Of a stretch of DNA of 13,774 nt, positions 7,240 through 13,774 are shown piece by piece. The notes under the pieces are model-generated. The model worked only from the letters and a program-made list of their open reading frames with translations. It made no database searches and was not told the origin of the DNA. This DNA comes from Candidatus Pelagibacterales bacterium. GTDB taxonomy: Bacteria; Pseudomonadota; Alphaproteobacteria; Pelagibacterales; AG-422-B15. The first letter of the stretch is position 1; every line of letters begins with the position of its first letter. The position numbers and the translations under genes were made by a program. The stretch spans positions 1 through 13,774 of the forward strand of contig JADHQX010000021.1 in NCBI GenBank assembly GCA_016777745.1. The letters are read 5' to 3'.

Positions 7240-8508
7240 TTACCATTTTGTTTCAAATTTGCGACGTATAATTACTGCAGCTAAATTCATTAAGATTAAG
7301 AATAATAGCAACAACATGATTGTTGCAGATGTTTTTTCGACATATCCTCTTTCGGCGCTTTCTGCCCACAAATAAACTTGTACTGGAAGGGAAGCTGAGG
7401 CATCTAATGGTGATGAAGGCACATCTACAACAAACGCAACCATTCCTATTAGCAGCAATGGGGCTGTTTCTCCCAAGGCTTGTGCAAGACCAATTATGGT
7501 ACCTGTTAATGCCCCAGGCATAGCTAAAGGCACAACATGGTGCATAACTGTTTGCATTTTTGTAGCACCAACTGCCAAAGCGCCTTCTCTTATAGAAGGT
7601 GGCACTGCTCTAAGTGCCGCTCTAGTGGGAATGATTATTCTTGGAAGAGTGAGTAATGCTAGAACCATACCTCCAACCAAGGGGGTTGATCTTGGAAATT
7701 CAAATACGTTTAAGATAATACCAAGACCCAACAACCCAAATACAATAGATGGAACGGCAGCTAAATTATTAATATTAATTTCAATAAAATCTGTAATTCG
7801 ATTAGACTTTGCAAACTCCTGAAGATATATCGCTGAAAAAATGCCAATAGGAAAAGATAATATTAATACTGTAACAATTGTGAAAAAAGACCCTAATAAT
7901 GATCCGCCAACCCCGGCTAATTCAGGTTCTCTTGAATCTCCTCTTGTTAAAAAAGGAATATTAAAAATATATTTTACTTTGCCTTTGGCCTCTAGATCAT
8001 CATAAAATGATAATTGAATATCTTTAATCCTCCTTCTATCTTCAGATAATTCTCTTGGATAGTTGCCCTTTTTGACTTGATCGACATCATCCGAAGCAGT
8101 TAAATAAATTGTTTCAATATTCGAAAGACTGTTTTTATTTTTAATTAAATGACTCTTAATCTCATCTTCATATTCGATACTAAATATCTTAATCAACATT
8201 TTTTTTGATTTACGATCATCTAAACCTGGATACAGCGAATAAATTGTGTTCTTTGATAGTTTGAAAATATCTAACTTTCTGATTTCCATATCTGTTAGTG
8301 ATGTAATATCTTCTTCAATTTGAGTTACGTCAAAATCAACTGCAATTACTGTTTTATAAAATGCTGAATAACCTGAAGAAAAGATATTTATGAATAAAAT
8401 TATTACAAAAATTAAGGAAAATGCAATTGCTGATATACAGAAAAACTGAAACCTTTTTTCAGCATTGAGGCGCCTTGCTAGCCTATTGTCATTATTAATT
8501 CTAGTCAT
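7240..8508 (-). CDS. pstA: Phosphate ABC transporter permease PstA, with N-terminal extension
   Basis: This 422-residue permease is much longer than the roughly 300-residue E. coli protein. Residues 1-200 hold one membrane helix (about 23-45) and a large, probably periplasmic domain of the DUF3333 type often found on alphaproteobacterial PstA. Residues 200-415 carry the usual binding-protein-dependent transport fold, with the cytoplasmic EAA loop at about 307-332 ([11 protein letters not shown] followed by VVPLAMPG) that contacts PstB. The motif [12 protein letters not shown] at 344-355 is characteristic of PstA. It overlaps pstC by eight bases (ATGACTAG). The extension could dock PstS or sense occupancy, but nothing in the sequence proves that. 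Confidence 0.94.
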   Translation of the reverse strand: MTRINNDNRLARRLNAEKRFQFFCISAIAFSLIFVIILFINIFSSGYSAFYKTVIAVDFDVTQIEEDITSLTDMEIRKLDIFKLSKNTIYSLYPGLDDRKSKKMLIKIFSIEYEDEIKSHLIKNKNSLSNIETIYLTASDDVDQVKKGNYPRELSEDRRRIKDIQLSFYDDLEAKGKVKYIFNIPFLTRGDSREPELAGVGGSLLGSFFTIVTVLILSFPIGIFSAIYLQEFAKSNRITDFIEININNLAAVPSIVFGLLGLGIILNVFEFPRSTPLVGGMVLALLTLPRIIIPTRAALRAVPPSIREGALAVGATKMQTVMHHVVPLAMPGALTGTIIGLAQALGETAPLLLIGMVAFVVDVPSSPLDASASLPVQVYLWAESAERGYVEKTSATIMLLLLFLILMNLAAVIIRRKFETKW

Positions 8509-9886
8509 ATTTTTCTGTATATTTTTTTACAACTTGCAGTGCGATGAAATTTAAAAATAAAGTTACTAAAAATAAAGTTAGCCCAAGGGCAAATGCAGCT
8601 TGTGTCTTGGGGCTATCAAATTCCTGATCACCAATCAAAATAACAACAATTTGTGTAGTAATTGTGGTTGCTGCATCAAATGGATTGGCTGTTAATTTTG
8701 CTGCTAATCCTGCAGCCATTACGACAATCATTGTTTCACCAATAGCTCTTGAAATAGCCAGCAAAAAAGAACCAACGATACCTGGTAACGCAGCGGGCAA
8801 TAGTACTTTTTTTATAGTTTCACTCTTAGTTGCTCCTAGTGCATAAGATCCATCTCTTAAACTTTGAGGCACTGAATTAATGACATCATCAGATAATGAT
8901 GAGACAAATGGAATAATCATAATTCCCATTACAAAACCAGCAGCTAAAGCACTTTCGGAAGATACTGAAAAGCCAGCACTCTGACCTAAATCTCGAACAA
9001 TTGGAGCAACTGTTAACGCTGCAAAAAAACCGTAAACAACAGTTGGTATTCCAGCTAAAATTTCAATAATTGGTTTGGTCCAATCTCTTACGCGACTAGA
9101 TGCATATTCGGCTAGATAGATTGCTGTCATAAGTCCTACAGGGATTGCAACACACATTGCAATAAAGGCAATTAAAAATGTACCTACAAATAATGGAATT
9201 GCACCAAATGCGTTTTGTAAATCTCGCGTATCTAATTCTCCGCTATCAGTCACAAAGACTTTTTGAGGAGACCATTGAAGTCCGAACAGGAAATCAGATA
9301 TTGGAACTTGTGAAAAGAATTTTATGGTTTGAAAAAGTAGAGAAAAAATTATTCCGACCGTTGTCAGTATAGCTACTAAAGAACACATGAAGAATAAAGC
9401 TAATAAAAAAGTCTCAACAATAGAACGTGAGTCTAATTCTGAGTTTACTTTTCTATATGCAAAAAATAACAATATGGATGAAAATGCAATGACAGATGTA
9501 TACGTTAAATTTTTTATAACATCTTTAATGTACAAATATTTTTCAGCTGCCCTATCAATAAGTATATCCGCTGATTCAAATAGCTTTATTCCTTGAGCAG
9601 TATTAACTATTTGAGTAAACAAAAGTTCTTTTTCTGAAGAAATTAAATTTTCATTGAAGTCACTTAATACATAAAATTCTATATAAAATTTATCAAATAT
9701 TGATATGGCCAACAACAACAGTATTGATGGCACTATTGCATATAAAGCTACATAATAACCGTAGTAATAATTTAATGAGTTGAGGGATTTGCTAGATGAA
9801 GTTCTTAGTTTATTGGCCTTAAGTTTACCTAAAAAATATCCAAATGTTCCTATTAATATAATTAATAAAATTAAAAATAGACCCAT
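8501..9886 (-). CDS. pstC: Phosphate ABC transporter permease PstC, with N-terminal extension
   Basis: This 461-residue permease is about 140 residues longer than the E. coli form. The N-terminal part has membrane helices at about 1-20, 42-64 and 130-146, with a soluble, probably periplasmic stretch between (65-125); this matches the PstC N-terminal domain seen in alphaproteobacteria. The transport domain follows at about 230-455, with the EAA loop at 346-369 (GSYALGATK followed by LLPAALPG) and the PstC-type segment SRAIGETMIVVMAAG at 379-393. The ATG at 9886 is preceded by AAAGAAG, a weak ribosome site. It lies 84 bases after the pstS stop, beyond a hairpin with a T-tract that probably lowers its expression relative to pstS. 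Together with PstA it forms the inner-membrane channel. Confidence 0.94.
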   Translation of the reverse strand: MGLFLILLIILIGTFGYFLGKLKANKLRTSSSKSLNSLNYYYGYYVALYAIVPSILLLLAISIFDKFYIEFYVLSDFNENLISSEKELLFTQIVNTAQGIKLFESADILIDRAAEKYLYIKDVIKNLTYTSVIAFSSILLFFAYRKVNSELDSRSIVETFLLALFFMCSLVAILTTVGIIFSLLFQTIKFFSQVPISDFLFGLQWSPQKVFVTDSGELDTRDLQNAFGAIPLFVGTFLIAFIAMCVAIPVGLMTAIYLAEYASSRVRDWTKPIIEILAGIPTVVYGFFAALTVAPIVRDLGQSAGFSVSSESALAAGFVMGIMIIPFVSSLSDDVINSVPQSLRDGSYALGATKSETIKKVLLPAALPGIVGSFLLAISRAIGETMIVVMAAGLAAKLTANPFDAATTITTQIVVILIGDQEFDSPKTQAAFALGLTLFLVTLFLNFIALQVVKKYTEKYD

Positions 9887-9898
9887 GTAACTTCTTTC

Positions 9899-9935
9899 AA
9901 AAAACTAAACAAGACAGCATACGCTGTCTTGTTTA
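9899..9935 (-). terminator. Stem-loop with T-tract between pstS and pstC (attenuator)
   Basis: The arms 9906-9918 (plus strand TAAACAAGACAGC) and 9923-9935 pair perfectly over 13 bases around a four-base loop. On the minus strand the stem is followed by one G and six Ts (9904-9899). It has the form of an intrinsic terminator but lies inside the operon. It is expected to stop part of the transcripts after pstS, protect the pstS 3' end, or both, giving more binding protein than permease. Confidence 0.8.
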
Positions 9936-9970
9936 AGAAGAAAAAATTAAATAAATCTTTTTTAATTAAA

Positions 9971-10993
9971 TTATTTAATAATTTCTAAGTTTGCGACTCT
10001 CGATCTAATATCAGATGCATTATCATCTGATAGTGCAACTAAACCGATGTCTGTTAAATAACCATCTTCTCCCATTGCATTTTCGCTGGTAAAAGCTTCT
10101 AAAAATTCTTCAATTCCAGGAACAACACCTATATGGGCTTTTTTTACATAGAATTGAAGCGGACGAGCAATTGGATAAGAATAGTCTTGAATACCATCAA
10201 GGGTTGGTTGAATTCCAGAAATTGACGCAGACTTCACTTTATCCTCATTGGCCAAAAGATAACTATAACCAAAATATCCAAATCTTTCAGGATCTTCAGA
10301 TAATTTTTGAACAATCAATGTATCGTTTTCACCAGCCTCGATAACTCTTCCATCTTCTCTAACGACCGCACATTTTTTTTTGGCTTTTTCACCTGCATTA
10401 TTCCATAATTCATAGCCGCCTGATGATTTACATCCTTTTACCATGATTAATGAGTTCCACGCATCTCTTGTACCTGATGTAGGTGGGGCAACCAATACCT
10501 CAATCTTATGATCAGGCAAAGATGAGTCGATGTCACTCCACTTTTGATATGGATTTTCAATTAATTTTCCATTTTGAGGAATATGTGAGGCAATTGCTAA
10601 ATAGAGTTGCTCTTGAGTAAAGTCAGCATCTTTAGCATTGATGCTATGTGCTAAAGATAAGCCATCATTTCCTATCACGATTTCAATAATGTCATTTACA
10701 CCATTTTCATTGCATAGCTTAATTTCCTTCTCTTTAATTGGCCTTGATGCATTTGTAATGTCAGGAAATTTTGTACCTACACCGCCACAAAATAATTTCA
10801 TACCACCGCCAGTACCAGTACTTTCGATAACTGGTGTATTAAAGCCAGTTTTGCCAAATCTTTCGGCTACAACAGTAGCATAAGGGTATACAGTAGAAGA
10901 TCCAACAATCTTGATAGTGTCTCTAGCTAAAGAAAATGAAATTGAAAATATAAATGTAATAAAAGTAAAAATAATAATTTTAATATAGTTCAT
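9971..10993 (-). CDS. pstS: Periplasmic phosphate-binding protein PstS
   Basis: The 340-residue precursor has a signal peptide: a Lys near the start, a hydrophobic core at 6-20, and likely cleavage after SLA (23). There is no lipobox Cys, so the mature protein should be soluble in the periplasm. The phosphate-binding loops are visible: GSSTVYP at 31-37, STGTGGG at 58-64 and TSGTRDAW at 172-179. The Ser/Thr, Arg and Asp residues of these loops hold phosphate in known PstS structures. A CGGAGAT ribosome site lies about five bases before the ATG. It is the first gene of the Pho-box-driven operon. Because the site recognises phosphate geometry, arsenate may also bind to some degree, which fits the arsC/aqpS genes at the operon's end. 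Confidence 0.96.
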   Translation of the reverse strand: MNYIKIIIFTFITFIFSISFSLARDTIKIVGSSTVYPYATVVAERFGKTGFNTPVIESTGTGGGMKLFCGGVGTKFPDITNASRPIKEKEIKLCNENGVNDIIEIVIGNDGLSLAHSINAKDADFTQEQLYLAIASHIPQNGKLIENPYQKWSDIDSSLPDHKIEVLVAPPTSGTRDAWNSLIMVKGCKSSGGYELWNNAGEKAKKKCAVVREDGRVIEAGENDTLIVQKLSEDPERFGYFGYSYLLANEDKVKSASISGIQPTLDGIQDYSYPIARPLQFYVKKAHIGVVPGIEEFLEAFTSENAMGEDGYLTDIGLVALSDDNASDIRSRVANLEIIK

Positions 10994-11044
10994 AGTATCT
11001 CCGTTGTTAAAATTAATTATTTTATATTGATTTAATGTTAAGGT

Positions 11045-11050
11045 TTTATA
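11045..11050 (-). promoter_or_regulatory. -10 element of the pst operon promoter
   Basis: On the minus strand TATAAA (11050 to 11045) stands eight bases downstream of the Pho box. This is the geometry of PhoB-activated promoters, where the box replaces the -35 element. Initiation would be near 11038, giving a 5' leader of about 45 bases before pstS. Confidence 0.65.
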
Positions 11051-11058
11051 ACGGAAAT

Positions 11059-11076
11059 GTTACAGTTTTATGACAA
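11059..11076 (-). promoter_or_regulatory. Pho box (PhoB binding site) upstream of pstS
   Basis: On the minus strand the site reads TTGTCATAAAACTGTAAC. It consists of two seven-base direct repeats (TTGTCAT and CTGTAAC) separated by the four A/T bases AAAA. The consensus is CTGTCAT-N4-CTGTCAT, so 11 of 14 repeat positions match. It lies about 65 bases upstream of the pstS start, with a -10 element at the expected distance. This links the operon to PhoR/PhoB control by sequence. Confidence 0.85.
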
Positions 11077-11164
11077 TTATTAAAAACTATAGCTATTAAA
11101 AGAAAAAATTTAATGACCATTTTAATCATATAGTAAGATAAGAATGTTAAAGCAAAAAATTAAG

Positions 11165-12202
11165 CTAGTGATTGTAAATAGGGATTTTAACCGTAAATGA
11201 GCTCCCCTTTCCAACTTCGCTTTCAATTATTAACTTTCCCCCGTGTCTATTTAAAATATGTTTTACAATAGATAGGCCTAATCCAGTGCCACCCACAGAT
11301 CTAGATCGCGCTTGATCAACTGTATAAAATCTTTCTGTTAATCTACTTATATGAGATTTTTCAATGCCGGGGCCAAAATCTTTTATCTTTACTAATGCGA
11401 ATTGATCAATCTTATTGTTTGATTTTTGTTGTTCAAAATTAATTAATATCTTGGTATTTTCGTTTGCATATTTAATAGCATTCTCAATAAGATTTGAAAA
11501 AACTTGAAGTAAATTATCATAATTACCTAACACATTTAAATCATAGATGTTTTCAGTTTTAATTTGCATATTTTTTTTATTAGCTTCATATTCAAGATTT
11601 GTAGCAATCTCTTGTATCACTTCGTTAAGATTAATTTTATCTTTAGGCTTAATATTTTCTTCTGTTTCAATGTGGTTAAAAGTCATTAAATCATCAAGCA
11701 ATCGTTTCATTCTTAATGATTCTTTTTCTATTATATTAATGAACTTTCTTTTAGCTGCCTCATCATCTTTAGCAGAATTTTTTATCGTTTCAATAAATCC
11801 AATAATTGAAGATAGTGGAGTCTTCATTTCATGACTTACATTCGAAATGAATGAAGATTTAATAAGATCTTTTCTTTTTAATTCGGTAATATTTTTAAGT
11901 ATTAGAAATAATAATTCATCACTTTTTTTTACATTAAATAAAAATGTAATAGGTTCTTTAGATATTTTTTGAATATAGCTGTCAAAAGTAATTTCAATTG
12001 CTTCATTATCTTCATCGACCATAGTGTTTTCAATATATTCAAGGAAGGCTGGATCTCTAACTAGTAGAGATATATGTTGACCTTTCTGATCATTGTCAAA
12101 TAAACGATTTGTAGCTTCATTTTGAAACTCAATTTTAAGGGATGTATTTAGTACAATAATAGGGTCTTCGATATGATCAAGTATAGAAGTAGGAATTTTC
12201 AT
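11165..12202 (-). CDS. phoR: Phosphate regulon sensor kinase PhoR, no membrane segment
   Basis: This 345-residue histidine kinase has a PAS-like domain (about 5-105), then the dimerisation/phosphoacceptor helix SHEMKTPLS with His124 (123-131). The catalytic domain shows the N box NLIENAIKYA (237-246), G1 box DFGPGI (275-280), F box ERFY (290-293) and G2 box GGTGLGL (304-310). All kinase motifs are intact. No hydrophobic helix precedes the PAS domain, whereas PhoR of E. coli and many other bacteria is membrane-anchored. The N-terminus is certain as read: an in-frame TAA lies three codons upstream of the ATG (12209-12211). The position just upstream of pstSCAB-phoU-phoB identifies it as PhoR. 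It presumably receives phosphate status through PhoU. Its stop is 171 bases from pstS, with the Pho box in between. Confidence 0.9.
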   Translation of the reverse strand: MKIPTSILDHIEDPIIVLNTSLKIEFQNEATNRLFDNDQKGQHISLLVRDPAFLEYIENTMVDEDNEAIEITFDSYIQKISKEPITFLFNVKKSDELLFLILKNITELKRKDLIKSSFISNVSHEMKTPLSSIIGFIETIKNSAKDDEAAKRKFINIIEKESLRMKRLLDDLMTFNHIETEENIKPKDKINLNEVIQEIATNLEYEANKKNMQIKTENIYDLNVLGNYDNLLQVFSNLIENAIKYANENTKILINFEQQKSNNKIDQFALVKIKDFGPGIEKSHISRLTERFYTVDQARSRSVGGTGLGLSIVKHILNRHGGKLIIESEVGKGSSFTVKIPIYNH

Positions 12203-12265
12203 TATTTTTTAATTATATCAATTAAATGAATTAATGTGAAAGGTTTAAGCAAAAGGTTGCGTAGT

Positions 12266-12284
12266 ACTAATATTATTTATTAGT
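12266..12284. promoter_or_regulatory. Inverted repeat over the phoR promoter -10
   Basis: ACTAATA (12266-12272) and TATTAGT (12278-12284) form a perfect seven-base inverted repeat with a five-base centre. It overlaps the candidate phoR -10 and lies in the divergent gap between phoR and the phosphatase gene. The size suits a dimeric regulator's operator, but in such AT-rich DNA it could be chance. Confidence 0.3.
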
Positions 12285-12299
12285 GTATTTTTGTATCAA
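12270..12299 (-). promoter_or_regulatory. Candidate phoR promoter
   Basis: On the minus strand TTGATA (12299-12294) is followed, after 18 bases, by TAATAT (12275-12270). Transcription would start near 12263, about 60 bases before the phoR ATG. No Pho box is seen in this gap, so phoR appears constitutive or separately regulated. Confidence is limited by AT-richness. Confidence 0.4.
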
Positions 12300-12341
12300 T
12301 TATTTGCATAATAAAAAAAAACAAATCAATACAAAATATTT

Positions 12342-12842
12342 ATGTTGGATTATTCATGTATTAATATTGATGAAACAGTCTTTCAAAAAGGTAGATATGG
12401 GAAACTATACTTATCGAGTTGTCCTGGTATTGGAAAAGATCTTGATGGAGATATAAGGTTAATCAAGAGTTTGAAGATTTATAGGCTGGTAAGCCTAACT
12501 CAGAATAACGAGCTAAATTTGAATTATTTATTTAATAGCCTAACAAAAATTAATATTAAATATACAAAACTTGCTATCATAAACTTCGGTGTCCCGTCAT
12601 TAGATCAATATGATGACTTAAATGCCCTACTTGATGAAGTCTTTACAGATTTATGTAATAACAAAAATATACTCATACATTGTATGGCTGGATTAGGTAG
12701 GACAGGTTTATTATCGGCTTTAATTCTAACTAAATTTGATATTTCACCAAATGATGCAATTAACATAATCAGATCGGCTAGGCCTGGATCAATAGAAACT
12801 GAAGATCAGAAGAATTTCGTTTTAAATTTTAAAACGTATTAA
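12342..12842 (+). CDS. Small protein-tyrosine/dual-specificity phosphatase homologue
   Basis: This 166-residue cytoplasmic protein has the cysteine phosphatase P-loop HCMAGLGRTG at 113-122 (Cys114 nucleophile, Arg120). It is followed by the SARPGSIETEDQKNFV segment (145-160) shared with the CDKN3/KAP-like group of dual-specificity phosphatases. In KAP the general acid is the Asp of a loop reading IADGGTP. The matching loop here reads IINFGVP (79-85), so the acid position would be Asn81; this alignment is by eye. The protein may be slow, use another acid, or act on another substrate. It is transcribed divergently from phoR, so a phosphate or phospho-signalling role is possible but unproven. 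No Shine-Dalgarno is visible before the ATG. Its last 14 bases overlap the 3' end of the convergent TSUP gene. Confidence 0.8.
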   Translation: MLDYSCINIDETVFQKGRYGKLYLSSCPGIGKDLDGDIRLIKSLKIYRLVSLTQNNELNLNYLFNSLTKINIKYTKLAIINFGVPSLDQYDDLNALLDEVFTDLCNNKNILIHCMAGLGRTGLLSALILTKFDISPNDAINIIRSARPGSIETEDQKNFVLNFKTY

Positions 12843-13587
12843 AATATCGAAATAGCATTAATAGACAAAGCACAATTACAAAATATCGAAGATAAACTGG
12901 ATTGATATTGATTAGGAATTTTGAACCAATTCGCGCTCCAATAAACTGTCCAACGATCATTACTATGCCAATTGATATAATAATTTCACCAATGTACAAA
13001 AAAACAATTAAAGCAGCTAAATTTGTAGCAAAATTTAATGCTTTTGCGTTGGCCGTAGCATCAATTAAATTTTTACCTCTTAAAGCAACGCCGCTAACCG
13101 TAAAGAAAGAACCGGTGCCAGGTCCAAACATACCATCGTAAAGCCCTATAATTGGTGCCAGTGTATATTTGTACAAGGTGTCAGAAATTCTTGCTTCACT
13201 TGAGATCTCTTTCATGCGTGGAGAGAATACGAAGTAAGTAACAATTATTAATAGAACTATTGGGATAATTATGGAAAGTGATTGATTGTCAATAAACTGA
13301 ACTAAAACTGTGCCTATAAATGAGCCAATAAATGCTGTAACCATCAATGGTTGCATTTGTTTAATGGTTATTTTTTTATATACAGTCATCATGTAGGTTG
13401 CAGTACCGGTTCCTGCGAAAGACTGTGCTTTATTAGTCCCAAGAGCAGTCAAAGGCGGTAACCCAGATAGTATTAAAGCCGGTAAAACAATTAAGCCACC
13501 CACGCCTGCCAAAGTATCTACAATGCCTGCTGTAATTGCTATAAAAAATAAGAAAATAAAAGTCTCAGTTGAAATTATAAGTTCCAT
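12829..13587 (-). CDS. TSUP (TauE/SafE) family permease, YfcA-like
   Basis: This 252-residue inner-membrane protein has about eight hydrophobic segments in two pseudo-repeats. Markers are AGVGGLIVLPAL (27-38), LGTNK (49-53), YDGMFGPGTGSF (150-161) and NAKALNFATNLAAL (180-193), the pattern of the E. coli YfcA-like branch of TSUP. Family members move sulfite, sulfoacetate or other small organosulfur anions, but the YfcA branch has no assigned substrate. I start it at the ATG at 13587, four bases after the typA stop and with AGAAG nearby. An upstream in-frame start at 13632 would overlap typA by about 40 bases and add a charged, non-membrane leader. It is probably co-transcribed with typA. Confidence 0.83.
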   Translation of the reverse strand: MELIISTETFIFLFFIAITAGIVDTLAGVGGLIVLPALILSGLPPLTALGTNKAQSFAGTGTATYMMTVYKKITIKQMQPLMVTAFIGSFIGTVLVQFIDNQSLSIIIPIVLLIIVTYFVFSPRMKEISSEARISDTLYKYTLAPIIGLYDGMFGPGTGSFFTVSGVALRGKNLIDATANAKALNFATNLAALIVFLYIGEIIISIGIVMIVGQFIGARIGSKFLININPVYLRYFVIVLCLLMLFRYFNTF

Positions 13588-13591
13588 TCTT

Positions 13592-13774
13592 CTATGATGA
13601 TTTTCTTTGTCTTTTCCGTTCAATTGGATCAAGAAATTTTTTTCTTAATCTTAGACTTTGAGGAGTTACTTCGAGTAATTCATCCTCATTAATATAAGCC
13701 ATCATTTGTTCCAAAGACATAACTCTGGGAGTTACAAGTTTAACAGCTTCATCAGTGCCAGACGCACGAACATT
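13592..13774 (-). CDS. typA: TypA/BipA ribosome-associated GTPase, C-terminal fragment (window edge)
   Basis: The frame is open from the window edge and ends at TAG (13594-13592), giving the last 60 residues. [13 protein letters not shown] at the start, [20 protein letters not shown] in the middle and [14 protein letters not shown] near the end match the conserved C-terminal domain of TypA/BipA, a translational GTPase of the EF-G family that aids ribosome assembly and stress or cold growth. The N-terminal GTPase domains lie outside the window. The C-terminus ends in a basic QRKSS tail. The TSUP permease gene follows four bases later. Confidence 0.93.
   Translation of the reverse strand, partial: NVRASGTDEAVKLVTPRVMSLEQMMAYINEDELLEVTPQSLRLRKKFLDPIERKRQRKSS

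Noticed and set aside
7230..7256. TTG start for pstB nine codons upstream.
   Set aside because: TTG inside the pstA coding end; the ATG at 7229 gives the usual distance to Walker A.
10994..11164. The 171-base phoR-pstS gap searched for a phoR terminator or small RNA.
   Set aside because: Apart from the Pho promoter, I see only AT-rich sequence with no stable hairpin and no small frame with a ribosome site.

Overview
The window is AT-rich (by eye about one third G+C) and very compact. Genes overlap or are separated by a few bases, and there are no tRNA or rRNA genes, mobile elements or CRISPR arrays. The gene order phoR-pstS-pstC-pstA-pstB-phoU-phoB, long N-terminal extensions on PstC and PstA, and a TypA C-terminus of alphaproteobacterial flavour suggest a streamlined, probably marine, alphaproteobacterium. 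That placement is inference from gene order and protein style, not from a marker gene.

Layout. Bases 29-872 (minus) hold two tandem, overlapping MAPEG-like membrane protein genes. Bases 961-1062 (plus) hold a 33-codon gene with an almost full-length Shine-Dalgarno sequence and its own perfect terminator hairpin. Bases 1104-1825 (minus) hold a VanZ-like membrane protein and a YciA-type hotdog thioesterase that lacks the usual catalytic Asp. Bases 1862-3993 (plus) form a three-gene operon: short-chain dehydrogenase, PNPOx-like flavoprotein and EamA transporter. Bases 3996-10993 (minus) form one large phosphate operon read pstS, pstC, pstA, pstB, phoU, phoB, arsC, aqpS, with phoR just upstream at 11165-12202. 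Divergent from phoR is a small protein-tyrosine/dual-specificity phosphatase (12342-12842, plus). It meets a TSUP (TauE/SafE) permease gene (12829-13587, minus), which follows the 3' end of typA, cut by the window edge.

How the genes work together. A Pho box (11059-11076) with a properly spaced -10 lies in front of pstS, so the operon should be induced by PhoR/PhoB under phosphate starvation. PstS binds phosphate in the periplasm, PstC/PstA form the channel, PstB supplies ATP hydrolysis, and PhoU couples transporter state to PhoR. The operon ends with a thioredoxin-type arsenate reductase and an AqpS-like aquaglyceroporin. The same transcript that raises uptake of phosphate, and inevitably arsenate, therefore also supplies arsenate reduction and an arsenite exit channel; no arsR or other arsenite pump gene is visible. 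A stem-loop with a T-tract between pstS and pstC probably trims read-through so that PstS is made in excess.

Points worth a second look: the 33-codon gene with the extreme Shine-Dalgarno, the Pho-arsenic fusion operon, a PhoR with no membrane segment, a phosphatase with Asn at the expected general-acid position, and the YciA homologue lacking its active-site Asp.
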